From assembly GCF_014652715.1 (NCBI RefSeq), contig NZ_BMZI01000002.1:73250-137249 (forward strand): a stretch of DNA of 64,000 nt. Direction: 5' to 3'. Shown piece by piece: positions 52,402 to 60,276 of the stretch; position 1 is the stretch's first letter; every line of letters starts with the position of its first letter. This DNA is from Salinicola rhizosphaerae (GTDB taxonomy: Bacteria; Pseudomonadota; Gammaproteobacteria; Pseudomonadales; Halomonadaceae). Position numbers and translations under genes: made by a program. Below the pieces are notes generated by a model. The model did no database searches. It was not told where the DNA came from and was given only the letters and a program-made list of their open reading frames with translations.

Positions 52402-53259
52402 ATGGATTCCGCTCCCATCCCCAACGTACTGACCATCGCCGGCTCCGACCCGTCCGGCGGCGCCGGCCTGCAGGCAGATCTCAAGACGTTTTCCGCGCTT
52501 GGCACTTATGCCACCAACGTCATCACAGCCGTCATCGCCCAGAACACGCAAGGCGTCGTCGCAGTCGAACCGGTGACGCCGGCGATGATCCGCACGCAGC
52601 TCGACAATTTGCTCGAGGACGTCGAGATCGAGGCGGTCAAGATCGGCATGGTCGCCAGCCGCGACGTCGCGGAAGCTATCGCCGAGGCGCTGAGCCGGCG
52701 GCGGCCCCGCTGGGTCGTGCTCGATCCGGTCATGGTCGCGAAGAGCGGTGACCGGCTGGTCGACGACGAGGGGCTACGCGCCGTGCGTGATATCTTGGTG
52801 CCGCTTGCCGACGTGATCACGCCCAATCTGCCGGAGGCCGCGGCCCTGCTGAACAGCGACATGCCCCAAAGTCTGGAGACGATGAAGAGCGCGGTGGCCG
52901 AGCTCGGCCGGCTCGGATCTCCCAATGGCCTGCTGAAGGGCGGCCACCTGGCGTTCGCGCGCTGCCCGGATCTTCTCTGGACACCCAGCGGAGAGCGCTG
53001 GCTGGACGCACCACGCCTGTCGAACCGTAACCTGCATGGCGCCGGCTGCGCGCTCTCCTCGGCCATCGCCGCCAAACTGGCGCATTTCTCGTTCTCGGCC
53101 TCTGCCCGCGTGAAAGCCTCGCCCAGGGAGATGGAAGCCGGCATTGCCACCGCTATCGTCGAGGCAAAAACCTGGCTGCATCAGGCGCTCGCAGCGGGTG
53201 AGCGACTCAGTGTCGGTCATGGAATGGGCCCCCCTCATCATTTTCATGCCTGGTGGTGA
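52402..53259 (+). CDS. thiD: Bifunctional hydroxymethylpyrimidine kinase / HMP-phosphate kinase
   Basis: ThiD phosphorylates HMP twice for thiamine synthesis. The 285 residues include VLTIAGSDPSGGAGLQADLKTFSALG at the N-terminus, VLDPVMVAKSGD, DVITPNLPEAAALL, LLKGGHL and the anion-hole region LHGAGCALSSAIAA with catalytic Cys/Gly. The N-terminal family signature is intact. No Shine-Dalgarno is clear before the ATG, so the exact start is less certain. It is divergent from the nuo operon. Confidence 0.93.
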   Translation: MDSAPIPNVLTIAGSDPSGGAGLQADLKTFSALGTYATNVITAVIAQNTQGVVAVEPVTPAMIRTQLDNLLEDVEIEAVKIGMVASRDVAEAIAEALSRRRPRWVVLDPVMVAKSGDRLVDDEGLRAVRDILVPLADVITPNLPEAAALLNSDMPQSLETMKSAVAELGRLGSPNGLLKGGHLAFARCPDLLWTPSGERWLDAPRLSNRNLHGAGCALSSAIAAKLAHFSFSASARVKASPREMEAGIATAIVEAKTWLHQALAAGERLSVGHGMGPPHHFHAWW

Positions 53260-53478
53260 CGCGCTCGAGAGCCTGTCGACGAGCCCCAGTCGCCGATCGG
53301 ACGTTATTCCACTAACCTTCTGTCACTGAACCATTAATTCTCTTCCTTGAGCTTTCGCGGCCGTATCGATCGGCTGCGGTTGCGCTGTGCGTGGGCACTG
53401 GCTGACGCGGCCCCGGTTCGCCGCGACCGACAGGGCATCACGACAGAAGAGAGAGCACCGATACAGGGAGCTTGGCGG

Positions 53479-54726
53479 ATGGAACCGCACATCATCTTTC
53501 TGGGTGGCTTTGGGCTGCTGATCCTGCTGGTCGCCTGGATTCCGGTACTGATCGACCGCCTGCCGCTGTCGCTGCCGATCATCTGCATCGGCATCGGGGC
53601 GGGGCTTTTCTATTGGCTCGATGAGGGTGGACTTCAGCCGCGCGACTATCCGTCGACGACCGAGATCCTGACCGAGCTCACCGTGATCATTTCGCTGGCA
53701 GGTGCCGGACTGCGCATCGACGACCCGCTCAAGTGGTCGGTGTGGAAAGATACCGGCCGACTGCTCGGCATCACCATGCCACTGACGATCGCGGCCATTG
53801 CCGCGCTGGGTGCTGGGTTTCTGGATCTGCCCTGGGCGACCGCGATCCTGCTCGGCGCGGTGCTCGCCCCCACCGACCCCGTTCTGGCGGCCGAGGTTCA
53901 GGTCGGCCCGCCGCGGACCGGCCCTGCCGACAAGGTACGGCTCAGCCTGACCTCGGAAGCGGGGCTCAACGATGGGCTCGCGTTCCCGTTCACTTTTCTC
54001 GCCCTCGCGGTCGCCGCCAACGGCACCGAGCTCGGCGACTGGACCTGGCACTGGTTTACCGTGGATGTGATCTGGCGCATCGTCGCCGGCATTGCCGCCG
54101 GCTGGATTCTCGGCTGGCTTTCGGGTCTGTTGATGTTCCGCTCCGGGCGACTGTCGCTTGCCAGCACGGGGCAAGGATTCGTCGCGCTGGGCGGCACTTT
54201 CGTCACCTATGCCAGCGCCGAGCTGATACATGGTTACGGCTTCATCGCCGTCTTCGTCGGCGGGCTCGCGCTTCGCACCACGCAGCGTGAGGTACACGAT
54301 TACCATATCCGCCTGCACGACTTCAGCGAGGAGATCGAGCGGCTACTGATGATGACGCTGCTGGTGCTGTTCGGCGGCAGTCTGGCCGGACCGCTGCTCG
54401 ACGGGCTGACCTGGCCGCTAGTGGCAGCAGGCGCAGTCATCCTGCTGGTGATCCGCCCGCTTGCCGGCATGATCGGGCTGTTCGGCTCGGCGATGCCGCT
54501 GCGCGAGCAGGCGATCGTCAGCTTCTTCGGCATCCGGGGCGTGGGCTCGTTCTACTACCTGGCGTACGCCACCGCGGCGGCGGAGTTCGGCGGCATCGAT
54601 ACCGCCTGGACGCTAACCGCGTTCGTGGTGCTGGTCTCGATTCTCATGCACGGTACGACCTCCGGCATCGCCATGGCGTGGCTCGACCACCGTCGAGAGC
54701 ACGCCCGTCACCAGAACGCCGGGTGA
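53479..54726 (+). CDS. CPA1 (NhaP-type) Na+(K+)/H+ antiporter
   Basis: A 415-residue cation:proton antiporter with about 12-13 membrane helices. The ion-binding region LGAVLAPTDPVLAAEVQVG (TDP at 132-134) and TSEAGLNDGLAFPF (ND at 164-165) give the CPA1 core, and RLHDFSEEIERLLMM lies between later helices. It should exchange Na+ or K+ for H+ and support salt and pH homeostasis. The ATG at 53479 has GGGAG eight bases before it; the frame is open 44 codons upstream without homology. It is convergent with ehuA across the first heptanucleotide array. Confidence 0.85.
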   Translation: MEPHIIFLGGFGLLILLVAWIPVLIDRLPLSLPIICIGIGAGLFYWLDEGGLQPRDYPSTTEILTELTVIISLAGAGLRIDDPLKWSVWKDTGRLLGITMPLTIAAIAALGAGFLDLPWATAILLGAVLAPTDPVLAAEVQVGPPRTGPADKVRLSLTSEAGLNDGLAFPFTFLALAVAANGTELGDWTWHWFTVDVIWRIVAGIAAGWILGWLSGLLMFRSGRLSLASTGQGFVALGGTFVTYASAELIHGYGFIAVFVGGLALRTTQREVHDYHIRLHDFSEEIERLLMMTLLVLFGGSLAGPLLDGLTWPLVAAGAVILLVIRPLAGMIGLFGSAMPLREQAIVSFFGIRGVGSFYYLAYATAAAEFGGIDTAWTLTAFVVLVSILMHGTTSGIAMAWLDHRREHARHQNAG

Positions 54727-54762
54727 CGCACGCCCCTGACGCCCTCCATAGCTGCTTTATAC

Positions 54763-54819
54763 CGCGCCCCGAAACCGGCGCGATCGTAGCTGCCCTATTC
54801 GCGCCCCGAACCCGGCGCG
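54763..54819. repeat. Duplicated CGCGCC/GGCGCG hairpin unit beside heptad array 1
   Basis: Two copies, 37 bases apart (54763-54782 and 54800-54819), of CGCGCCCCGAAMCCGGCGCG differ at one position. Each is a 6-bp hairpin and is followed by GAT(C/A)GTAGCT. The second copy runs straight into the GTAGCTC array, so the array may have grown from this unit. The copies lie between the antiporter and ehuA stops and may also help end transcription. Confidence 0.65.
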
Positions 54820-54822
54820 ATA

Positions 54823-54871
54823 GTAGCTCGTAGCTCGTAGCTCGTAGCTCGTAGCTCGTAGCTCGTAGCTC
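54823..54871. repeat. Heptanucleotide tandem array 1, seven exact GTAGCTC units
   Basis: Seven perfect 7-bp copies. On the minus strand the unit is GAGCTAC and the array begins inside the TGA stop of ehuA (54870-54872), so the gene ends T-GAGCTAC-GAGCTAC. No copy is interrupted. The length makes slippage likely. It lies between convergent genes. Confidence 0.95.
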
Positions 54872-55703
54872 AATCGTCCGGGTCGAGCACGGCTTTGAGA
54901 AAGGCACGGGTGCGCTCTTCCTTGGGCGCGGTGAAAATCTCCTCCGGCGTGCCCTGCTCCTTGATCCGCCCCTTGTCGAAAAAGCAGATTCGGTCGGAGA
55001 CCTGGCGCGCGAAGTGCATCTCGTGCGTCACCAGCAGCATGGTCAGATCATGTTCGTCGGCCAGCGTCCGGATGACGTTGAGCACCTCGCCGACCAGCTC
55101 CGGGTCGAGCGCGGAGGTCGGCTCGTCGAACAGCATGATCTTCGGACGCATGGCCAGCGCCCGGGCGATGCCCACGCGCTGTTGCTGACCGCCGGAGAGC
55201 TGATGGGGATACTTGTTGGCCTGATCGGCCAGCCCGACCATCTCGAGAAGCTCCATGCCGCGCTTCCTGGCTTCCGCCTTGGCGACACCGCCAACCTGCA
55301 CCGGCGCTTCGGTCAGGTTGCGCAGCACCGTCATGTGCGGGAACAGGTTGAACTGCTGGAACACCATGCCGAGCTGGCTGCGCATCTGCCGCAGATGCTG
55401 CTCGCTGGCCGGAATCAGCTGCTCCCGGCGCCACTGATGCCATAGGGGCTGCCCGCCGACGTAGACGACGCCATCGTTGATCTCTTCCAGAGTCATCAGG
55501 ATGCGCAGCACCGTCGACTTGCCGGAACCGGAAGGGCCGATGATGGTGACCTTCTCGCCGCGCTTGACCTCGAAATCGAGCTCGTCGAGAACGACATGGT
55601 CACCGAAGCGTTTGACCACCTTATCGAACTTGATGATGGGGTCGCGGCCTTTGTTGACGTCGCGACCATTATGCGTGTCACGATCGGGGTTGGCGTCGTT
55701 CAT
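54870..55703 (-). CDS. ehuA: Ectoine/hydroxyectoine ABC transporter ATP-binding protein
   Basis: ATPase of a polar-amino-acid-type ABC importer, by context the ectoine/hydroxyectoine (Ehu) system. The 277 residues have Walker [10 protein letters not shown] at 56-64, the Q-loop [12 protein letters not shown], the signature [17 protein letters not shown] and Walker [13 protein letters not shown] with the H-loop [10 protein letters not shown]. The N-terminus has about 20 extra polar residues ([14 protein letters not shown]). The start overlaps the ehuD stop by four bases. The TGA stop is formed by the first bases of a GAGCTAC array. Confidence 0.88.
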   Translation of the reverse strand: MNDANPDRDTHNGRDVNKGRDPIIKFDKVVKRFGDHVVLDELDFEVKRGEKVTIIGPSGSGKSTVLRILMTLEEINDGVVYVGGQPLWHQWRREQLIPASEQHLRQMRSQLGMVFQQFNLFPHMTVLRNLTEAPVQVGGVAKAEARKRGMELLEMVGLADQANKYPHQLSGGQQQRVGIARALAMRPKIMLFDEPTSALDPELVGEVLNVIRTLADEHDLTMLLVTHEMHFARQVSDRICFFDKGRIKEQGTPEEIFTAPKEERTRAFLKAVLDPDD

Positions 55704-56392
55704 TTGAGGGAGAGGCCTCGCTTGGGCAAGTGGGTATCCAGGTAGCGCACGCCGAGCGACGCAACGATCGTCATGATCAAATAGAGACCGCCGACCATCG
55801 AGATCGGAATCAGATAGCCGCCGGTACGATCACCGATAATCTTGGCCACGCCGAGCATTTCCAGGACCGTGACGACCGACAGCACCGGAACGTCTTTCAT
55901 GATCGACACGAGATAGTTGCCGAGTGCCGGGATGATGCGCGGAATCGCCTGGGGCAGGATGACGTGCGTGAAGGTGCGAGCCGGCGCCAGATTGAGCGCG
56001 CGAGCCGCCTCGCGCTGACCTTTGGCGACAGCTTCAAGGCCGCCACGATAGACCTCGGAGGTATAGGCGCTGTACTGCACGCCGAGTGCCAGCGCGCCAG
56101 TCAGGAAGGCCGGCAGCGTGAGGCCGAACTCCGGCAGCACGTAAAACAGAAAGAAGAGCTGGATCAGCAGCGGTGTATCGCGGATGAACTCCGTGACCAC
56201 CTTGGCCGGCCAGCGGACGAAACGAGTCGGCGCGCTCTTAAGCGCCGCCAGCACCAGCCCCAGCAAGAGTGCGATGAAGAAGCCGACGACGGTCGCCTCC
56301 AGGGTGACGACCAGCCCGTGCAGCAGGATCGGGAAGATCGATACCGCAAAGGCCCACTGACTGCTGGTGTCCCATTCGATGCCGAAAAACAT
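55700..56392 (-). CDS. ehuD: Ectoine/hydroxyectoine ABC transporter permease
   Basis: A His/Glu/Gln-type inner-membrane permease with about five helices in 230 residues. The N-terminus is [38 protein letters not shown]. The cytoplasmic EAA loop is [40 protein letters not shown]. It pairs with the other permease to form the channel. It starts three bases after the ehuC stop and overlaps ehuA by four bases. Confidence 0.85.
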   Translation of the reverse strand: MFFGIEWDTSSQWAFAVSIFPILLHGLVVTLEATVVGFFIALLLGLVLAALKSAPTRFVRWPAKVVTEFIRDTPLLIQLFFLFYVLPEFGLTLPAFLTGALALGVQYSAYTSEVYRGGLEAVAKGQREAARALNLAPARTFTHVILPQAIPRIIPALGNYLVSIMKDVPVLSVVTVLEMLGVAKIIGDRTGGYLIPISMVGGLYLIMTIVASLGVRYLDTHLPKRGLSLK

Positions 56393-56395
56393 GCG

Positions 56396-57067
56396 TTATC
56401 TCCCCGCCGCGCGCCAGCGGCCAACGTAGCGTTCGAGCAGCTTCATGATCGCGGTCACCACCAGCGCCATGCCGAAGTACATGAACAGCACCAGGGTATA
56501 GACGGTCACGCTGTCCTGGGTGAAGTTACGAATCTGTTCGGCCCGGAAAGCCATGTCGCCCAGCGAGATGAGCGACACCAGTGCGGTGTCCTTGAGGTTC
56601 TGTACGGCGAGGTTGCCGAAGGTCGGCATCATTTCGGGAATCGCCTGTGGCAGCGTGATGCGCCACAGCCGCTTGCGCGAGGTGAAGTTGAGCGCCGTGG
56701 CCGCTTCGTACTGCTCCTTGGGCACTGCCTGAACCGCGCCGCGTACGACCTCCGCCCCGTAGGCGCCGATGTTGAGTGCAAGCGCCGCGACGCCCGCCGC
56801 CACCGGCGGAAAACGCAGATCAATGCCGATCGCCTGACCGATCAACGGCAGGGCGAAATAGATCCAGAACAGCTGCACCAGCAGCGAGGTGCCGCGAAAG
56901 ATCTCGATGTAAGCAACGCTGAACCCTTTGACGAGCGGGTTGTGCGAAAGCTTGCCGAGACCGAAGAGAAAGGCGAACAGACCGCCAAGAATCGTCGAAT
57001 AGACCGTGAGCTGCACGGTCACCCACGCCCCTTGCGAAAGCGGCGCGAGATAGCTCGTCCATTCCAT
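56396..57067 (-). CDS. ehuC: Ectoine/hydroxyectoine ABC transporter permease
   Basis: This 223-residue His/Glu/Gln-type permease is the partner of ehuD. Helices span the length. The EAA loop is AVQAVPKEQYEAATALNFTSRKRLWRITLPQAIPEMMPTFGN. The ATG at 57067 (MEWTSYLAPLSQGAWVTVQL) follows CGGAG; the open frame extends 16 codons further without homology. It lies 151 bases after ehuB, with a hairpin in the gap that may reduce readthrough so that the binding protein is made in excess. Confidence 0.85.
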   Translation of the reverse strand: MEWTSYLAPLSQGAWVTVQLTVYSTILGGLFAFLFGLGKLSHNPLVKGFSVAYIEIFRGTSLLVQLFWIYFALPLIGQAIGIDLRFPPVAAGVAALALNIGAYGAEVVRGAVQAVPKEQYEAATALNFTSRKRLWRITLPQAIPEMMPTFGNLAVQNLKDTALVSLISLGDMAFRAEQIRNFTQDSVTVYTLVLFMYFGMALVVTAIMKLLERYVGRWRAAGR

Positions 57068-57126
57068 CGAAAAGGCTCCGCTTGAATCGAGAAACGGTGC
57101 CGGGCAGACCGACACCGTCTACGAAA

Positions 57127-57160
57127 GGCGGCGACTCACACGTCGAACGAAGTCACCGCC
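57127..57160 (-). terminator. Attenuating hairpin between ehuB and ehuC
   Basis: Ten-base arms GGCGGCGACT / AGTCACCGCC pair except at one position around a 14-base loop, followed on the minus strand by TTTCGT. This weak terminator could give more ehuB than permease mRNA, as is common for binding-protein operons. Inferred. Confidence 0.4.
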
Positions 57161-57218
57161 TCGACGATCACGACCGCCGACGCCGGAGTACCGGCGCGGC
57201 GGCGCTATCGGGATTCGA

Positions 57219-58133
57219 TCAGGAATCCGCGGTGCATAGCTCTTCGGTGGTGTGCATCGTCGAGCCATCGACGTCGGCCTGGCTGAAACCGTAGTCCATC
57301 AGTGTCTGGCTCCAGTCGTCACTCTGCTTGTACTCTTCAAGCGCCTCGTTGACGGCATCACGCAGCTCGGTGTTGTCGCTGTTGAAGGCGAAGGCGCCCC
57401 AGCTACGCACCTCCTCGCCATCGATGACCGGGTCCTTGAACTGAGCAGCCGATTCGACATCGTCGCTCTTGCCGGCCAGCTCGCTCACCGTCAGGCTGGT
57501 CGCGGCGTAGGCATCGGCACGCCCGGTGGAGACGGTGGAGATGGCATCGGCGTTGCTGGAGATCGTGACCATGTTCTCCTGCGGCACGCCAAGCGACTGC
57601 AGCATGTCGAGCTGATCGGCGCCGGCCATGATCGCGACCTTGGCATCGCCGTCGACGAAGTCGGAGAAGGCGTGCAGATCTTTCGGATTGCCGTCGGCGA
57701 CCAGCAGGCCTTCACCGTAGGAGGAGTTGGGCTCGGAGAAGATCACCTGATTGCAGCGATCCGGCAGCACGGCCATCTCGGCTGCGGCAATATCGAAGCG
57801 GTCGGCCTGGAGCCCCGGGATCAGCGAACTGAAGTTGGTGGTGACCCACTCGATATCGTCAACACCCATTTCGTTCATGATGTGGCGAATGACGTCCGGG
57901 CCCGCGCCCTTGGCTTCGCCGCTCATGTCCATGTAGCCGTAGGGGATCTCGTTGGCCACGGCGATTCGCACCGAGCCGGAATCCTTGATCTCCTGGAGGC
58001 TCGCGGCCTGAGCGGCGCTGATCGTCAGGCATGAAAGCACGGAACCGGCGATCATCAGGCTGACGCCCTTGCCGACCAGGGCTTTGTTAACCAGTGCTTT
58101 GTTGATGAAGCCTTTATTGGTGTTGTGTCGCAT
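57219..58133 (-). CDS. ehuB: Ectoine/hydroxyectoine ABC transporter substrate-binding protein
   Basis: This periplasmic binding protein is the first gene of ehuBCDA. The 304-residue precursor has a long signal peptide (cleavage after AQA, about residue 46) and a type II solute-binding fold. It is strikingly like Sinorhizobium EhuB in the pieces VRIAVANEIPYGYMD, AAAEMAVLPDRCNQVIFSEPN and ADGNPKDLHAFSDFV. Import of ectoine or hydroxyectoine for osmoprotection or catabolism is therefore likely but not proven; other amino-acid ligands are possible. The ATG at 58133 is preferred to one 33 codons upstream. The N-terminal region contains a tandem NKALVNKALV repeat. Confidence 0.82.
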   Translation of the reverse strand: MRHNTNKGFINKALVNKALVGKGVSLMIAGSVLSCLTISAAQAASLQEIKDSGSVRIAVANEIPYGYMDMSGEAKGAGPDVIRHIMNEMGVDDIEWVTTNFSSLIPGLQADRFDIAAAEMAVLPDRCNQVIFSEPNSSYGEGLLVADGNPKDLHAFSDFVDGDAKVAIMAGADQLDMLQSLGVPQENMVTISSNADAISTVSTGRADAYAATSLTVSELAGKSDDVESAAQFKDPVIDGEEVRSWGAFAFNSDNTELRDAVNEALEEYKQSDDWSQTLMDYGFSQADVDGSTMHTTEELCTADS

Positions 58134-58274
58134 CGATCTTGATCTCCGTCTGCAAGATTCGGCCCCGTGAACGGGCCCATTGAGTCGAGTTTCGGTGACG
58201 GGCGGAACTGTCGCGTTATCAATCGCCCTCAACTGGCAGTCTTGCGCATGATCCGGCTGACGTATTCCGGCAAG

Positions 58275-58309
58275 ATTGTCATGATTTATTATTCTGCACT
58301 CATGACAAT
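58275..58309. promoter_or_regulatory. Operator-like inverted repeat upstream of ehuB
   Basis: Perfect 10-base arms ATTGTCATGA (58275-58284) and TCATGACAAT (58300-58309) are 15 bases apart. A third copy of TCATGACAAT lies at 58376-58385. The copies sit on both sides of the candidate ehuB promoter, a layout typical of repressor operators. The regulator is not in the window. Confidence 0.6.
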
Positions 58310-58331
58310 AAGGACTTTCGCTATCGCCAGG

Positions 58332-58362
58332 ATAGTAGCACCCGCCACAGAGCGGGCGTCAA
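58332..58362 (-). promoter_or_regulatory. Candidate promoter of ehuBCDA
   Basis: The minus strand reads TTGACG, 19 bases, TACTAT with an extended -10 TGC just before it. The spacer is two longer than ideal. It lies about 200 bases before the ehuB ATG, between the operator-like repeats. Confidence 0.5.
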
Positions 58363-58385
58363 AGCCTTTATTGGATCATGACAAT

Positions 58386-58679
58386 CGCGCTTGCGCTTGC
58401 TCAGTCGAGCGCCGAGCGACCTCGAGATGCCCCCCTCGCCCAGCGAAAAGGCCATCAGGACCGCGCCGTTAACATAAACATACGTTCTAGGTGTGGGCCT
58501 TTTCAATAATCGTTTGCTTGCTAGCGATTCATTGGGCGATCCCGATCCGAGGAAGTGATACGCTTTTGGCCACCAGGACGGACAGCCGCCGAGCATTCGG
58601 CGCATCCATCGAGAAGCCGCCGCTGGCGGCCCTGGGCCGGGCAGGACGAGTCGAACGAAAGCGAGGGAGTGGTAACGCG
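58386..58679. other. Rest of the ehuB-dtd divergent region
   Basis: Nothing beyond the Shine-Dalgarno of dtd (GAGGGAGTGG at 58663-58672) could be supported here. A longer open frame that enters dtd from this region lacks a start with homology and is taken as leader. Confidence 0.4.
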
Positions 58680-59117
58680 ATGCGAGCGCTGATTCAACGT
58701 GTGTCTCAGGCTGCCGTTCATGTGGACGACGAACGCGTGGGCGGCATCGACCATGGAATACTGGCGCTGATCGGCGTCGAGGCCGGCGACGACACCGCAC
58801 GCGCCGACCGTTTGCTGCAGAAACTGCTGAATTACCGGATCTTCGCCGACGACGATGGACGCATGAACTGCAGTTTGAAGCAGGTCGACGGTGGCCTGCT
58901 GCTGGTATCGCAGTTCACCCTCGTTGCCTCGACGACCAAGGGGCTACGCCCGAGTTTTTCCAGTGCCGCTTCGCCCGAGCATGGCAGGGCGATCTACGAT
59001 CATCTGGTCACCGCCGCCAAGGCAACCTGGACGAATGTTGCGACCGGTCGATTCGGCGCCAATATGCAGGTTTCGCTGACCAACGATGGTCCCGTGACTT
59101 TCTTGCTCGAGACGTGA
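58680..59117 (+). CDS. dtd: D-aminoacyl-tRNA deacylase
   Basis: Dtd removes D-amino acids mischarged on tRNA. The 145-residue protein is the exact family length and starts MRALIQRVSQAAVHVD. The catalytic SQFTL motif is at residues 77-81 and the substrate-screening Gly-cisPro motif NDGPVTF is near the C-terminus (GP at 137-138). The ATG at 58680 follows GAGGGAGTGG; the frame is open upstream without homology. It is followed by an SDR gene after 80 bases. Confidence 0.95.
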   Translation: MRALIQRVSQAAVHVDDERVGGIDHGILALIGVEAGDDTARADRLLQKLLNYRIFADDDGRMNCSLKQVDGGLLLVSQFTLVASTTKGLRPSFSSAASPEHGRAIYDHLVTAAKATWTNVATGRFGANMQVSLTNDGPVTFLLET

Positions 59118-59197
59118 ATCAGACACGATAGATGCCGTCACCACGGCAATGACGACAGGGAAAGCGCGGCTCGCCGCCGCCAGACAAGGAACGATAG

Positions 59198-59974
59198 ATG
59201 ACGACACCGCTTGCCATCATCACGGGAGGCGCCCAGGGAATCGGGCGCGCCACCACCGAACTGCTGTTGAACGAGGGATGGCGCGTCGCCGCCCTGGACC
59301 GAGACGCCGAGGCCGTGGCCGAGCTCGACGAGGCGTTCCCCGACGCCACGTTGCTGGCCATGGTGGTGGATGTCAGCGACGAACTACAGGTGAAGGAGGC
59401 GTTTCACCATCTGACCGGCTGGCAGCAGGAGAATTACAAGACGACAGGGTTCGACCTGCTGGTGAACAATGCCGGCCTCGCCGATCCGGAGTGCGGGCCG
59501 ATCGAGAACCTCTCGCTGAAGGATTGGAGACGCTGGCAGGAGAGTCACCTGACCGGCGCCTTCCTGTGCACGCGCGCGGCCGTTCCCGGCCTTCGAGAGC
59601 GGCGTGGTGCGATCGTCAACATCGCCTCGACCCGAGCGCTGCAGTCGGAACCGCACTGCGAGTCCTACGCCGCCGCCAAGGGCGGACTGCTGTCGATGAC
59701 CCATGCGCTGGCGGTCAGCCTGGGCCCGGAGATTCGCGTGAACGCCATCTGCCCGGGGTGGATCGAAACCGGCCCCTGGCAGAAGGCCCAGTCGCGCGCC
59801 GAGCCCGAGCATCGCGACATCGACCGGCGCCAGCATCCGGTCGGGCGTATCGGCGAACCCGCCGACGTCGCCGCCACCGTGGCCTTTCTCGCCAGCGACA
59901 AGGCCGGCTTCATCACCGGCCAGCACATCAGCGTCGATGGGGGGATGACCAAAAAGATGATCTACGCCGACTAG
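59198..59974 (+). CDS. Short-chain dehydrogenase/reductase (SDR), unknown substrate
   Basis: A 258-residue classical SDR with the cofactor motif TGGAQGIG at residues 9-16, NNAG near 90-93, and catalytic Ser144, Tyr157 and Lys161 (YAAAK). The C-terminus (GFITGQHISVDGGMTKKMIYAD) is typical of the family. It most likely uses NAD(P)H; Asp at the end of beta-2 (AALDRD) favours NAD+. It is on the plus strand after dtd and converges on chaB. No pathway partner is adjacent. Confidence 0.88.
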   Translation: MTTPLAIITGGAQGIGRATTELLLNEGWRVAALDRDAEAVAELDEAFPDATLLAMVVDVSDELQVKEAFHHLTGWQQENYKTTGFDLLVNNAGLADPECGPIENLSLKDWRRWQESHLTGAFLCTRAAVPGLRERRGAIVNIASTRALQSEPHCESYAAAKGGLLSMTHALAVSLGPEIRVNAICPGWIETGPWQKAQSRAEPEHRDIDRRQHPVGRIGEPADVAATVAFLASDKAGFITGQHISVDGGMTKKMIYAD

Positions 59975-60012
59975 ACTCACCAGTAATGGACTGCGCTCGA
60001 CCAAACAGCGTT

Positions 60013-60071
60013 AAAAAGCACCTTAGAATGCTCATTTACACCCCGTAAACTCCGCTTCTTCGGTGCTTTTT
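60013..60071. terminator. Long-looped bidirectional terminator-like element after the SDR gene
   Basis: AAAAAGCACC at 60013-60022 and GGTGCTTTTT at 60062-60071 form perfect 10-bp arms with A/T runs on both strands. The 39-base loop holds a second small stem, TTTAC (60035-60039) and GTAAA (60045-60049). The organised inner stem and the loop size suggest a dispersed repetitive unit or structured RNA end, not a simple terminator. Confidence 0.6.
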
Positions 60072-60150
60072 GCCTTGTCTGATCTTCGCTCGCCTCATTC
60101 CTGCCAGAGTCTAGTTTTCCGCCTAAACCCTGGCCCCGATCTGGCAGTGC

Positions 60151-60276
60151 AGAGCTCGTAGCTCGAATCTCGTAGCTCGAATCTCGTAGCTCGTAGCTCG
60201 TAGCTCGTAGCTCGTAGCTCGTAGCTCGTAGCTCGTAGCTCGTAGCTCGTAGCTCGTAGCTCGTAGCTCGTAGCTC
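60151..60276. repeat. Heptanucleotide tandem array 2, 17 GTAGCTC-type units plus one variant edge unit
   Basis: From 60158 to 60276 there are 17 seven-base units: 15 GTAGCTC and two GAATCTC (units 2 and 4). A degenerate AGAGCTC precedes them. The last 13 units are exact. On the minus strand the array begins inside the TGA stop of chaB (60275-60277), exactly as array 1 does at ehuA. It lies between the convergent SDR and chaB genes. Confidence 0.95.

Noticed and set aside
54644..54907. An 87-codon minus-strand frame with ELRATSY repeats
   Set aside because: Out-of-frame reading across the end of ehuA, array 1 and the end of the antiporter gene.
60151..60276. CRISPR array
   Set aside because: Units are directly adjacent 7-mers with no spacers and no cas genes are present.
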